From Nocardiopsis metallicus (GTDB lineage: Bacteria; Actinomycetota; Actinomycetes; Streptosporangiales; Streptosporangiaceae), in contig NZ_JACHDO010000001.1 of NCBI RefSeq assembly GCF_014201115.1, forward strand, positions 7,068,001 to 7,132,000: a DNA stretch of 64,000 nt. The letters run 5' to 3'. Under the pieces are notes generated by a model, which saw only the letters and a list, made by a program, of their open reading frames with translations, had not been told where the DNA came from and made no database searches. Made by a program: the position numbers and the translations under genes. This document shows positions 24,755 through 33,481 of the stretch, piece after piece; positions within the stretch are counted from its first letter, which is position 1; each line of letters starts with the position of its first letter.

Positions 24755-25594
24755 GTGATGAATGACAGCGGGGCGGGTGAGGCGGTCGTGAGCGGCGGGG
24801 CCGTGAGCGGCAGGGCCAGGACCGTGGGGGTGGTGGCCTCCCTCGTCGGGGTCACCGTCCGTACGCTGCACCACTGGGACGAGATCGGGTTGGCCGGGCC
24901 GAGTGAGCGCAGCGCCGCCGGTTACCGGATCTACACGGCCGCGGACATCGCCCGCATCCACCGCGTGCTGGTCTACCGGGAGCTCGGCGTCTCGCTGGAG
25001 GAGGTCGCCCGGCTGCTGGAGGCCGACGCCGGAGAGGCCGTCGAATCCCTGCTCCAGCAGCGCGACCGGCTGCGCGAACGCATCCACGAGCTGGAGCGGA
25101 TGGCGCAGGCCCTGGATCGGATGGCGCGGGCCCGACAGGAGGGTGTCCTGCTGTCGGCGGAGGAACAGGTCGCGATCTTCGGCGAGGACTGGCAGCCCTC
25201 CTGGGCCGCACAGGCCCGGGAACGCTGGGGCGACACCCGGCAGTGGGCGCAGTTCGCCGAACGCGCCGCGGAGAAGACCGCCGAGGACTGGCAGCTGGTC
25301 GCGGAGGAGGTCCGGGCCCTCAACGCCGACCTCGCCGAAGGGCTGCGGGCCGGTCTCGAACCGGGGAGCCGGAAAGCGAACGCGCTGGCCGAGCGGCACC
25401 GGGCGTCCATGAGCGTGTACTTCGACTGCACGCACTCCATGCAGGTGATCCTCGGCCAGACCCACGTGGACGACCCGGGGTTTCGCGCCCACTACGACGG
25501 CCTCGCCCCCGGTCTGGCGGTGTGGCTGCGTGACGTCATCAGCGCCAACGCCCGCGCGCACGGCGTGGACCCGCGGACCGCCGTGTGGAAGTGA
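24755..25594 (+). CDS. MerR-family regulator with TipAS domain
   Basis: A 279-aa regulator. The winged helix-turn-helix spans about 22-90 (TVGVVASLVGVTVRTLHHWDEIGL, AGYRIYTAADIARI), with a dimerisation coiled coil at about 95-130. A TipAS-type ligand domain follows (about 150-275: YFDCTHSMQVILGQTHVDDPGFRAHYDGLAPGLAVWL). In TipA this domain traps thiopeptides covalently through a cysteine; C231 in YFDCTHSMQ is at a similar place but I cannot align it exactly. GTG at 24755 or ATG at 24758 could start it. Its target may be the MerR-type promoter at 26765-26795. Confidence 0.9.
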   Translation: MMNDSGAGEAVVSGGAVSGRARTVGVVASLVGVTVRTLHHWDEIGLAGPSERSAAGYRIYTAADIARIHRVLVYRELGVSLEEVARLLEADAGEAVESLLQQRDRLRERIHELERMAQALDRMARARQEGVLLSAEEQVAIFGEDWQPSWAAQARERWGDTRQWAQFAERAAEKTAEDWQLVAEEVRALNADLAEGLRAGLEPGSRKANALAERHRASMSVYFDCTHSMQVILGQTHVDDPGFRAHYDGLAPGLAVWLRDVISANARAHGVDPRTAVWK

Positions 25595-25895
25595 CCGGGA
25601 GCGGCACAGGACCAGGCGATGGCCCCGGCCGAGGGCGCCGAGGCCGACCAGGGCGGTGAGCAGTATCAGGACCACCGCCGGGGTCGAGTCGGAGCTTCCC
25701 GCGCCGGCGAGCCCGAACCCAAGCATGAAGCTGACGAAGAACACCGGCATGGATACGAAGAGGCGAATCAGGGCGGGCAGGAAGAGCGCCAGCAGCCCGA
25801 GGGCCACGAAGGCGGTCTTGCCCAGGCACTGGCGGGAGCCGGAGCCTCGGGAACGTCGGGGCCGGTGGGGTCCACGGGCTGTCGGGCGGTGGACA
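25580..25895 (-). pseudogene. frameshifted small membrane protein gene
   Basis: From an ATG at 25895 the frame MSTARQPVDPTGPDVPEAPAPAS runs 42 codons to a stop. About 25 codons in, another frame takes over with strongly membrane-like sequence (LGKTAFVALGLLALFLPALI, PVFFVSFMLGFGL, VVLILLTALVGLGALG) and runs on into the antisense of merR without a nearby stop. One inserted base or two lost bases near 25825 would join them. It may be a decayed gene or a sequence error; no family is recognised. Confidence 0.4.
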
Positions 25896-26229
25896 TGGCG
25901 GCTCCGGGGGTGGGCGAGCGGGGCGACCGAGGCGGAATGATCGGGCGAGTGAGGTAGCGCTGAGCAGTGGGGTTGAGTGGTGGAGTTGAGCGGTAGGACT
26001 GGGCAGGGAGCGAGGCGCGGCGGGTGGGGGTCTCGGACGCCGTCCCTCCGGCCCCTGTGACTCGGTGGAGGCCGGATCCGTTCTCCGCGGGCGGTGGGGA
26101 ACCCGCCTGGACTCCGCCCATCAGACGCTGCCCACTGGAAAGGGGGCGTGCGGCCGAATCGGCCGCACGCCCCTCGTCCCTGTTCGTCCTGTTCCGCCTG
26201 ATCCGGTGCTCGGCGCCCGGTGCCAGGTG
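25896..26229. other. 334-bp region, terminator only
   Basis: The left part upstream of the broken membrane gene is G-rich with short GAGTGG/TGAG repeats near 25945-25990. The right part holds the hairpin at 26143-26173. No gene is seen. Confidence 0.4.
26143..26173 (-). terminator. intrinsic terminator of the VOC gene
   Basis: GGGGCGTGCGGCCG (26143-26156) pairs perfectly with 26160-26173 around a 3-nt loop. On the minus strand the stem is followed by CCTTTCC. It lies 57 bp after the stop of the VOC gene. Confidence 0.8.
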
Positions 26230-26757
26230 TCAGGCGCCGGTCGTCTCGGGGAGGTCGAAGTCGTTCTCCCTGAGGTAGTCCGCCGCTGCGCCCTCGGGGT
26301 CGAAGGGGCGGGCGGCGGTCATGATCACCCGGGTGTTCTCCGGGGTGGTGACCTCGATCTCCACCGAACCCCACGGCATCTGCCGGGGGGCGCTGACGGA
26401 GCCCGGCAGAGCCTTCTCGCAGGCGGCCGCGATCCCGTCGACCTGGTTCAGCACACAGGAGAAGCTGACGCTCATCGGCGCGACCACAGCGGGGCGCTCG
26501 CCCGGGACCAGGAGGACGTCCTGGAAGGCCCAGCGCCGCAGGTGCACGACCTGGCCGGGCGCGGTGAAGAAGTCGAAGAAGCCCAGCCCGTCGACCCAGA
26601 ACTCGGTGGAGGCCGCCAGGTCACCGGTCGGCACGGTCACGAACACGGGCATGCCGTACAGTCCGCGGAACTGCTCCGGCGCAGGTGTGTCGGGTCCGGC
26701 GGGCGGAGGGACGGGGCTGATGCTGAAGGCCGGGAAGTTGGGGTATTTCTCGCTCAT
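26230..26757 (-). CDS. VOC family protein
   Basis: A 175-aa glyoxalase/bleomycin-resistance-like protein. It begins MSEKYPNFPAFSISPVPPP and contains the VOC core from about residue 30 (MPVFVTVPTGDLAASTEFWVDGLGFFDFF, then VVHLRRWAFQDVLLVPG) with a second half ending VEIEVTTPENTRVIMTAARP. Metal ligands are not obvious. The ATG at 26757 was chosen over 26766 because the predicted transcript from the MerR-type promoter starts at about that ATG. It is followed by a strong terminator, so it is a single-gene unit probably induced by a ligand. Confidence 0.8.
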   Translation of the reverse strand: MSEKYPNFPAFSISPVPPPAGPDTPAPEQFRGLYGMPVFVTVPTGDLAASTEFWVDGLGFFDFFTAPGQVVHLRRWAFQDVLLVPGERPAVVAPMSVSFSCVLNQVDGIAAACEKALPGSVSAPRQMPWGSVEIEVTTPENTRVIMTAARPFDPEGAAADYLRENDFDLPETTGA

Positions 26758-26764
26758 GCGGCCC

Positions 26765-26795
26765 ATCGTGAAGCCTCACGCCGCGTGAGGGTCAA
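26765..26795 (-). promoter_or_regulatory. MerR-type promoter with 17-bp palindromic operator
   Basis: On the minus strand TTGACC (26790-26795) is the -35 and CACGAT (26765-26770) the -10, separated by 19 bp, the long spacer typical of MerR-activated promoters. Within the spacer lies CCTCACGC-G-GCGTGAGG (26774-26790), a perfect palindrome resembling known MerR operators. The start point would fall at or next to the VOC gene ATG. Confidence 0.8.
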
Positions 26796-27198
26796 GCCGA
26801 AGGAGAACGAGCCGTACGCCCGGACCCGCCTCGGTGGGGCTCTACCCTGTCCCGGGGCGGTGCCGGGGCAGTTCGTCGGGCAGGCCGCGATTGTTTTCGG
26901 CAGGAGCGGCGAAAACATGAAACATGAATATGGTTCCGGATTCGCTCTCGAAATCCCCGTGGTGTTGAACGGCGTGGAGTGGGATCGGCAACACGCGTGC
27001 GGGCTGTGGATGGATTTAATTTTCGCAGTTCAGGGGGTGTTCTTTGGTCTTCCCAAGGGGGCTCTTCCGGTCTGATGGTGAATGACGGGGGCAAGGCGGA
27101 ATCCGATGGAACTGGGTTTCGGTAAGCTTTCTGCGCCTGCAGTGCCGGGAGTGGCGGCAGGCTCCCCCGAAGCCGAAGACCGAAAGCGCGGATGCTGA
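26796..27198. other. 403-bp intergenic region before the lipoprotein gene
   Basis: Holds a GTTTTCG / CGAAAAC inverted repeat (26893-26899 and 26910-26916) and A/T-richer sequence at 26890-26960 and 27010-27060, likely with the lipoprotein promoter. No convincing coding sequence. Confidence 0.4.
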
Positions 27199-27480
27199 AT
27201 GAAGAACGCCAAGAGCAGTAGAATCCCCACCCTCACCGCTGTGGGCGCGGCCGCGGTGCTCACCCTGACTGCCTGTTCCTCGTCGGAGAACTTCGACTTC
27301 ACCGAGCGCCTGGAAGGGGCGCCCTCCAGCATCAAGTTCAGCGTCCCCAGTGATCTCGGTGACCTGCACGAGGACTACGCGGACAACCGCATCTTCGACT
27401 CCATCACCATCAGGGCGATCGAGTCCGAGGACCCGTCGATGTGCGCCGTGCGGTACGACTACGACTACGCGAGGGGCGGC

Positions 27481-27484
27481 CTAG
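27481..27484. repeat. target-site duplication CTAG (left)
   Basis: CTAG directly precedes the IS701-like element. The second copy is at 29064-29067. Confidence 0.85.
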
Positions 27485-27492
27485 CTTGGCGT

Positions 27493-28926
27493 TTAACCTG
27501 CTTGCTTGGCTCCGGGGTGCCCCGTAGTGCCCGTTTTGTTCTTCTTGGGAACCCCGTATCGGGGAGCTGGACGCTTGTTCTGGCTCCCCACCGGACGCCC
27601 CGGACCAGGCCCGCAGGATTTCGGTGCACCCACACACACCGGCAGGTCAGCGCGAATGTACCGAAACCCCCGACGCACCCGCGCCGGACTCATCCGGTCC
27701 GCTTCCACCAGCCGATGCCAGGGCAATCTGACCTGACGCGCCAACAACCGGGCCAGACGTAGCTGGGTATAGGCCACCACGACCAGCCAGGACCACCGGT
27801 CCGCCGATCGCGGGTCCCGTAGCCGGGGTGCGTTCCACCCCAACGACTGTTTGAGGAAGCGGAAGGTGTGCTCGATGTCGAACCGGCGCAAATAAGCCCA
27901 CCACATCTGACTGACCTGCTCTGAGCGCATGCCGGTGGCTGAGGACCACAACCACAACGGTTTGGGATCGCGCCGCGAGGGCAAAGCCTGCACCTGCAAC
28001 AACACCAGGGTGCCCTCGATCACCGGTAGCTCACCGGGGTGCTCGGCCCAGGCTGAGCGGTGGGTCAGCCGGGGATGCATCCGATCCCAGGAGCGCGCGG
28101 TGGCACTGCCGTAGCGGCGGGTGGCAGCGGTGGTCACCGTCTCCGGCTCGGGCCAGGTATCGGGGGCGGCCATCCGTAGGGCAGCCCCGTGTTTGGGCGG
28201 GCGCCCGTTGGCTGAGATCGGTCGGTGCTCGGCTGGGCCGTAGAGCACCCGGTTGGAGGGCAACCGGCCCACCACCTGAACGGGCAGATCAGCGAGCAGA
28301 TAGGCCAGACGAGGACTGTCATAGCCCGCGTCAACCACCACCACAATGTCGGGATCGCCCTGCTGGTGGTGTTCAGCCCTGATCAATCGGGCGATCAGCT
28401 GGCGGACTTGGTGGGCGGTGACGGTGGTGGGGTCCTCGTCACTGTGCAGGCGGCGCAGGTCCAGGGGCGCGGTCCAGGAGGTGGAGCCCTCTTCCAGTGC
28501 GACGATCATGGAGTAGGGCCAGCCCGGGACCATCTCGGCCTGGCCGGTGCCGCGCCCGTAGGTGTGGCACCAGGCCCGGTCAGGGCTGGTCCAGGCGTCC
28601 GGGCGCAGCCAGGGGGAGACATCGCAGGCCAACACGATGCGCCCGTGGAAGCGGGGCAGGGGCAGCGAGGCCAGGATCGATCGCAGTTGGGTGGTGTCGA
28701 TGCTTCCGTGGGCCAGGGCGGCGTAGGCCGAGCCGTGGCCGCGGTGGTGTTCGGGCTCCAGGGAGAGTTGTGCCAGGTGGCGCACGGGGGTCGGGGTGCT
28801 GACCAGGGCTTCGCAGACCTCGAAGAGGGCGTCAGCACGTGTGGTCAGGCAGGCGTGGAACTGGGAGCGGAATCGGGCCAATGTCGACAGTGGCTCGACA
28901 GGGGTGTGCTGGTGCAGCAGACTCAT
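27493..28926 (-). CDS. DDE transposase of the IS701/IS4-like element
   Basis: Transposase of about 477 aa filling the element. It contains an RNase-H-like DDE core: VLACDVSPWLRPDAW (first Asp), VVVVDAGYDSPRLAYLL (second Asp), and the FDIEHTFRFLKQSLGWNAPRLRDP segment with the catalytic Glu and the IS4-type Y-(2)-R-(3)-E-like pattern. The ATG at 28926 gives MSLLHQHTPVEPL; a start 15 codons earlier is possible. Its C-terminus ends in basic Gly/Pro/Lys-rich sequence inside the left terminal repeat region. It appears intact and probably active. Confidence 0.9.
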   Translation of the reverse strand: MSLLHQHTPVEPLSTLARFRSQFHACLTTRADALFEVCEALVSTPTPVRHLAQLSLEPEHHRGHGSAYAALAHGSIDTTQLRSILASLPLPRFHGRIVLACDVSPWLRPDAWTSPDRAWCHTYGRGTGQAEMVPGWPYSMIVALEEGSTSWTAPLDLRRLHSDEDPTTVTAHQVRQLIARLIRAEHHQQGDPDIVVVVDAGYDSPRLAYLLADLPVQVVGRLPSNRVLYGPAEHRPISANGRPPKHGAALRMAAPDTWPEPETVTTAATRRYGSATARSWDRMHPRLTHRSAWAEHPGELPVIEGTLVLLQVQALPSRRDPKPLWLWSSATGMRSEQVSQMWWAYLRRFDIEHTFRFLKQSLGWNAPRLRDPRSADRWSWLVVVAYTQLRLARLLARQVRLPWHRLVEADRMSPARVRRGFRYIRADLPVCVGAPKSCGPGPGRPVGSQNKRPAPRYGVPKKNKTGTTGHPGAKQAG

Positions 28927-29012
28927 GGTGACGGCCTTCGTTGTGATCAGGTGTGTTCGTGGTTGAAGCACATGATCACGCGAAGGCCGTTGTGCTGTCC
29001 GGGAAACAACGA

Positions 29013-29046
29013 AGCCCGTGACCGGGACGGTATCCGGTCACGGGCT
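29013..29046. terminator. hairpin inside the IS near its right end
   Basis: AGCCCGTGACCGG (29013-29025) pairs perfectly with 29034-29046. Such hairpins often insulate transposase genes from outside transcription or hide the start site. Confidence 0.55.
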
Positions 29047-29063
29047 CGAGGTTAAACGCCAAG

Positions 29064-29067
29064 CTAG
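29064..29067. repeat. target-site duplication CTAG (right)
   Basis: Second copy of the 4-bp duplication, directly after the right terminal repeat. Confidence 0.85.
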
Positions 29068-29414
29068 ACCGTCTTGTCGAATTCGCGGAGAGCCTCGACA
29101 GTGATTATTCCGTGGAAGAGCGTGTGTCGAGTCTGCTGACCAACAAGTCGCCGGGGAACGAGCAGGTCGAGGTCGAGGAGGACTACAGCTCCGCGGTGCT
29201 GCACCTGGACTGCTCGCCCGCGCCGCGTGAACCGGAGGAGGTCGTGGGCGTGACTCTCACCTACATCGACACCCGGGAGGACATGATCACGCCCATCGCC
29301 GGCGCCGACGTCAGCGTCATGCGGGGCTCCGGGAGCGACGGTGAGCTGTACATCCAGGAGTACGAGACGCCCGACTGGAGGACCGACTCCAACGGCAACT
29401 GGATCGCGGAATAA

Positions 29415-30452
29415 GGCCGCTCGCGGACCAGGGCCGCGCTGATGCACTGTGGTGTTGAGGTATTGCGGTGCTGGGGTACTGCGGTGCTGAGGCTCTGTGC
29501 CCGCCGGGCCCTTTGCGAGTGAGATGCGGAACCCTGCCTCTCAGACTCTGGGGCTCTCAGGCTCCGGCTGAGCGCTGCGGCCCGGCCCCTTCCGCCGCTG
29601 ACGCCGGTACCGGTTCGGTGATCCTACGAGCCGGTGCCGCGGGCGGGCGGGTATTCGGTGGGTGGGTATGCGGCGGAGGGATCACTGTGCCCGGCGGGGT
29701 CTTGGCCCTCCCTCGGACCTCGGAGACAAGACATCGTGCAGCTTCCCCGGGAGGGGGAGGCTGCCCCGGGGATCTGGGGGCTGGGGCGCCCAGATCCCCG
29801 GCGCTGGCCTTGGCGTTGGTAGTCGCCTCGGGTCGGCTCAGGTTCCCGTCATGTCCCGGGGCAGGGGCCAAGAGGGCTATTCGTGTTGCGCATGACGCAT
29901 GACCGAAGCCTGCTGGGGTCTGCGCGGGCCTGCTGTGGACGGGCTTCTGGCGGGCGGGCTGCGGGTGGGGAACCTGACCCAGGGGCGGGAGGGCTGCTGT
30001 TTCGGTCCTACGGCAATAGAGACTGCGGGTCTCACGGAAGCCGAGGATGGGACTGAGTGCCAGTCCAGTTGGTCGCCATATGTCCACTTTTCAACACGAA
30101 AAGTTCTGTGACGCCCCTCATAGTCCGCATGTGGACAGCAAATTGTGGCCTTGTGGTTTTTGGGTGTTACGGCCGTCCCATCAAGCCTGTTACCTGCACA
30201 AACAAGGAGTAGATCCTGATTTGCCCCCCGGGTTCCGGGTGGATGGGTACGGACAACCCGAAAACCGCTCGCGTTGCAGCCTTCCCTCAACCCGGTGATG
30301 ACGCACCATAGAGGATGGGGTAAAGACATGCGGGGGCCTTGTGGCCGCGTGCGGTCGCGCGCTTGATGGCGGGGCGGCGTGCGTGCGTGGTCGGAGGCCC
30401 CGGTGTGTGCCATCGATGTCCCCGCACGAACCACGACGCAGGAGCTCACCAG
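29415..30452. other. 1.04-kb non-coding region upstream of the VirB6-like operon
   Basis: Begins with three tandem 16-bp units (GTGGTGTTGAGGTATT-like) at 29449-29496. The middle (29550-29950) is G/C-biased low complexity with frames on both strands that I do not believe. A/T-richer sequence lies at 30080-30200. The shared promoter-like element is at 30288-30322, then about 120 nt of leader to the ATG at 30453. Confidence 0.5.
30288..30322 (+). promoter_or_regulatory. promoter-like element shared with the TcpC-like operon (copy B)
   Basis: CAACCCG at 30288-30294 and CACCATAGAGGATGGGGTA at 30304-30322. It matches the element at 7347-7381 in both parts. TAGAGGAT may be the -10. Confidence 0.5.
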
Positions 30453-32780
30453 ATGAGGCATCAGCACGTCCACCGGCGGGGTTGGCGACGAGCCCTGATG
30501 ACGTTCCTGATGCTGAGCGGCTTCATCCTGCTGCCACTGACGGGGGCCCAGGCGAACCCGATGTGTCCGGGTAACCCGGCTCCGCTCCCGGAGTCTGCGG
30601 GGAGTGGTTCAGATGGTCTTCTGGTCCCGCCGCAGTCCCGTTCCGCCATTGAGGGTTCTCCTGACGGGATGCCGCCGGACGCCAGTATGTACGGCCAGTA
30701 CGGAACTGCTGGTCAACAGTGGCACATGATCACGGAGTCCTGCGTCGACAAGATGTCACTTGGGGCTCAGGCAACCATCGCTAACTCTGCCTGGGATCTG
30801 TCCAAGACCATCAACCAGTCGACCATCACTGTCTACCAGGCTGCAACTTCGGATGGGCTCCTGGCTAGTTTTTCTAGCACGGTTGAGAGCGTGGTTGTTG
30901 CCCTCCGGGAAGGAATCTGGCGCCCGCTCATCCCGACAATTATTATTCTGGGGGCTATCTGGCTTGGGTGGTACGGGCTCATTCGAAAGAGGATGACTCT
31001 CACCCTTGAGTCATCTGTGTGGATGGTTGCCGCTACTGCACTTGGGATGTGGATTCTCGTTAACCCGTCTCAAGTCATGAGTCTGGGGAGTTCCTTGGTG
31101 AACTCTGGAACTCAGCTTGTAACTAGTGCGGTTGGTCAGGTTCCCTACGGATCTTCATTGACTTCTTGCCCTGTTGGAGCGGAACCTCCTGAGCGGGCTT
31201 CCTGGGAGTCTGAGTCAGATTTTCAGGTTCGTCGTAACGCGGACATGATGTGGTCAAGCTTGGTTTGTCAGCCTTGGATGGCTGGTCAGTTTGGCAATGA
31301 CGACATGGCGATCAACGCGGCTGAGATGCACGCGGAAGATCTTCTTGCTGCACAGGCGATCAGCAGGATCGAGCAGCAGCAAATTGCTGACGGCGAACTT
31401 GATGCAGCGACTCTTGTTGCTGATAAGCAGGAGAGCTACCAGGAGATTTCTTCTGACATTCAGGAATACTATCCAAGTGTCTACCCTCTCTTTTCTGGCG
31501 ATGATCAGGGGAGTCGATTGGGGGTTGCGACGCTCGCGCTCTTCGCTTCAATTTTCGCTGGTGGATTGATTCTTGCTGGTTCAGTGGCGCTTATAGTGCT
31601 GAAGATTGCGTTCATGCTGCTCTTTATGCTCGCTCCGGTATTCCTGCTGATCGGGATTCATCCGGGATACGGGCGCATGGTTCTGCTCCGCTGGGTTGAG
31701 CTAATGGTCGGATTCTTGCTCAAACAGATCTTCGTTGTCCTGATGATTGCTCTGCTTGTCATGAGCTACGGTCTGGTTATGTCAACCCCCCTGGGTTGGG
31801 GCTTGCAGATGATCTTGCTTGCCCTGTTCACTCTGGCGCTCTTCATTTACCGCAAGACCTTCGCCTACCTCTTCTCTTCGGTGAACGCGAACACCTTCAC
31901 CTCACGGATCGTCAGCGATGCGGCGCGTAGTCAAGCGCTCGACAAGAGTGCGATGGTCCTGCCACCAGTCGCCTATCTCAAGACGCAGAACTGGGGTCGG
32001 CGCAGGGGAGCCATGATCGCTGGTACAGCCGCAGGAGTTCCCGCCAACGGCGGTGTGCCTACCAGCGCTGTAGAAGGAGCAGAAGAAGTACCGGATAGCG
32101 GAGTCACCCGCGGTGATGGCGCTCGGGTCCGCGGCACCGCTGGTTATGGCCGTGTCCGAGGTAACAACAATGCTCCGCCGCTCAACGTCAATCGAACTGG
32201 TGGACCTGGTACCACACGGTCTACTTCAGCGCCGCGTACTAGCGGCGAGGCGCCAGATCTGGCAGGTAGTAGTTCCGGGGGAGCTGGGGGCAGTGGTGGA
32301 GCCATCCCGCCCCGACCCGCTGGTGGTTACACCGGAACTGGGGACAGCGGTTGGGCTGGTGTGTTCGGTACCGGCGGTGGAAACAGGCCGAACCGAAGCG
32401 ACGGCGGTGGTTTCGGCTCAGGTTCGGGCGGCGGCACGTTTGGTGGCGGGTCGGGTAACTCCCGTGCAGCCAGCTCCGAACGCGCAGAGCCCAGTACCGG
32501 GCGCGGCATCTTCAGCGGCCGCGAGGACACCCCTGCTCAGGGGAACCTCGGCAACCGGGGTTCACGCTGGGGAAGCCCGAAGGAGAAGCGGGAACGACCC
32601 GCTCCGCAGCGTCCGGCTCCCGCTGACCGTAGCAGGCGCGGTGACGGGGAGGGCGGTTGGCTGACCGGTTCCGGCAAGAGTAAAGACAACGCCCCCATCA
32701 CTCCCTTCTGGGGTGAGAACGGGTCATCCAGTACCCGGGACCGCAAGCGCGATGTTCCTTTCTGGCTGAACGACGACTGA
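30453..32780 (+). CDS. VirB6/TcpH-like polytopic membrane channel protein
   Basis: A 775-aa protein. A signal-like N-terminus (residues 1-34, ending AQA) is followed by an extracytoplasmic segment and about six to seven membrane helices between roughly 140 and 500: IWRPLIPTIIILGAIWLGWY, WMVAATALGMWILV, then a large loop, then LFASIFAGGLILAGSVALI, IAFMLLFMLAPVFLLIGI, KQIFVVLMIALLVMSYGL and ILLALFTLALFIYRKTF. The last 250 residues are Gly/Ser/Pro-rich and disordered. This is the architecture of VirB6/TrbL and TcpH channel proteins. The ATG at 30453 has AGGAG upstream. Codons in the middle are much richer in A/T than neighbouring genes, suggesting transfer. Confidence 0.82.
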   Translation: MRHQHVHRRGWRRALMTFLMLSGFILLPLTGAQANPMCPGNPAPLPESAGSGSDGLLVPPQSRSAIEGSPDGMPPDASMYGQYGTAGQQWHMITESCVDKMSLGAQATIANSAWDLSKTINQSTITVYQAATSDGLLASFSSTVESVVVALREGIWRPLIPTIIILGAIWLGWYGLIRKRMTLTLESSVWMVAATALGMWILVNPSQVMSLGSSLVNSGTQLVTSAVGQVPYGSSLTSCPVGAEPPERASWESESDFQVRRNADMMWSSLVCQPWMAGQFGNDDMAINAAEMHAEDLLAAQAISRIEQQQIADGELDAATLVADKQESYQEISSDIQEYYPSVYPLFSGDDQGSRLGVATLALFASIFAGGLILAGSVALIVLKIAFMLLFMLAPVFLLIGIHPGYGRMVLLRWVELMVGFLLKQIFVVLMIALLVMSYGLVMSTPLGWGLQMILLALFTLALFIYRKTFAYLFSSVNANTFTSRIVSDAARSQALDKSAMVLPPVAYLKTQNWGRRRGAMIAGTAAGVPANGGVPTSAVEGAEEVPDSGVTRGDGARVRGTAGYGRVRGNNNAPPLNVNRTGGPGTTRSTSAPRTSGEAPDLAGSSSGGAGGSGGAIPPRPAGGYTGTGDSGWAGVFGTGGGNRPNRSDGGGFGSGSGGGTFGGGSGNSRAASSERAEPSTGRGIFSGREDTPAQGNLGNRGSRWGSPKEKRERPAPQRPAPADRSRRGDGEGGWLTGSGKSKDNAPITPFWGENGSSSTRDRKRDVPFWLNDD

Positions 32781-32805
32781 CCGAAGACAAGGCACCCCAA
32801 AGACC

Positions 32806-33477
32806 ATGCCCAACCCTCTCCCCGAACGCACCCAGAGACTGGTCGTCATCGGCCTGATCGCAGCCCTGGCTGGGTTCGGGATCTATTTCAGTCTCGGCGG
32901 GGTCAGCGGAGATCGGGAGGAGCAGCCCACTGGCCCGCCGCGAGAGCCGGGAACTGCTCAGGATGAGGCCGAACCACCCTCAAGTCCGGGTGGTTCCGCC
33001 ACGGTGCCGCCCAGCCCGATTCCGACCACCGAGGCCGAAGACCTGGACGTCCTCGGCTGGTTCCCGTTCACCGAAGCGGAGTTTCAGGCGGCGGGTGCCA
33101 CGGCACAGGCTTTTACTGAGGCCTACGGCACCATCGATTACTCGGAATCCCCCGAGGCCTACTACTCCTCGATGGAAGCTCTGGCGACCGATGAGTACGC
33201 CGAGGTGCTCTCCGATGTGAACCGTGCCGGGGCTTTCTGGGAGGAAATGAGCGAGGCCGAGGCGGTGGCCCAGGGACGAGCTGAGGTCCAGGAGATCCGG
33301 ACCTTCGGCAGTGACTCCATCACCTTTGTGGTCACCGCTCAGTCCATCACCGAGACCGGGGATGCCGAGTTCGACGAGGACCTAGGGGACTTCGCCGTCA
33401 CCGTGATTCGAGAGCGCGGTTCCTGGGCTGTCTTCGACTTCCAACCCGCCAGCGCAGGACAGTACGGGGAGGAGTGA
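32806..33477 (+). CDS. VirB8/NTF2-like membrane-anchored protein
   Basis: A 223-aa bitopic protein. It has a basic N-terminus, one helix at about 12-30 (LVVIGLIAALAGFGIYFSLGG), a Pro/Glu-rich stalk to about 80, then a domain (AFTEAYGTIDYSESPEAYYSSM ... ITFVVTAQSI ... VTVIRERGSWAVFDFQPA) that looks like the NTF2-like fold of VirB8/TcpC periplasmic domains. It lies 25 bp after the VirB6-like gene and 4 bp before the wall hydrolase, so it is part of one operon. Specific identity is inferred from context and fold pattern. Confidence 0.7.
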   Translation: MPNPLPERTQRLVVIGLIAALAGFGIYFSLGGVSGDREEQPTGPPREPGTAQDEAEPPSSPGGSATVPPSPIPTTEAEDLDVLGWFPFTEAEFQAAGATAQAFTEAYGTIDYSESPEAYYSSMEALATDEYAEVLSDVNRAGAFWEEMSEAEAVAQGRAEVQEIRTFGSDSITFVVTAQSITETGDAEFDEDLGDFAVTVIRERGSWAVFDFQPASAGQYGEE

Positions 33478-33481
33478 CCGG

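Larger units (their letters stand above)
27485..29063 (-). mobile_element. IS701/IS4-like insertion sequence, 1579 bp
   Basis: Terminal inverted repeats are perfect for 14 bp: CTTGGCGTTTAACC at 27485-27498 and its complement at 29050-29063. A 4-bp CTAG target duplication flanks it, as in the IS701 group. It carries one transposase gene on the minus strand. A 13-bp-stem hairpin at 29013-29046, between the right end and the transposase, may block transcription reading in. Confidence 0.9.
27199..29414 (+). pseudogene. lipoprotein gene interrupted by an IS701-like element
   Basis: The first part (27199-27484) encodes a lipoprotein: signal MKNAKSSRIPTLTAVGAAAVLTLTAC with the lipobox LTAC at about residues 23-26, then a soluble domain. 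The IS sits at 27485-29063, flanked by CTAG. The frame resumes after 29067 (DRLVEFAESLDSDYSVEERV... to the stop at 29412-29414). Removing the IS and one CTAG leaves 633 nt, an uninterrupted frame of 210 aa. Function is unknown; it precedes the VirB6-like operon on the same strand. As it stands, only a truncated lipoprotein fused to IS-encoded residues would be made. Confidence 0.9.

Noticed and set aside
29557..30087. A 176-aa minus-strand frame in the 29.4-30.4 kb gap
   Set aside because: Pro/Ala/Arg-rich, no ribosome site, no family features.
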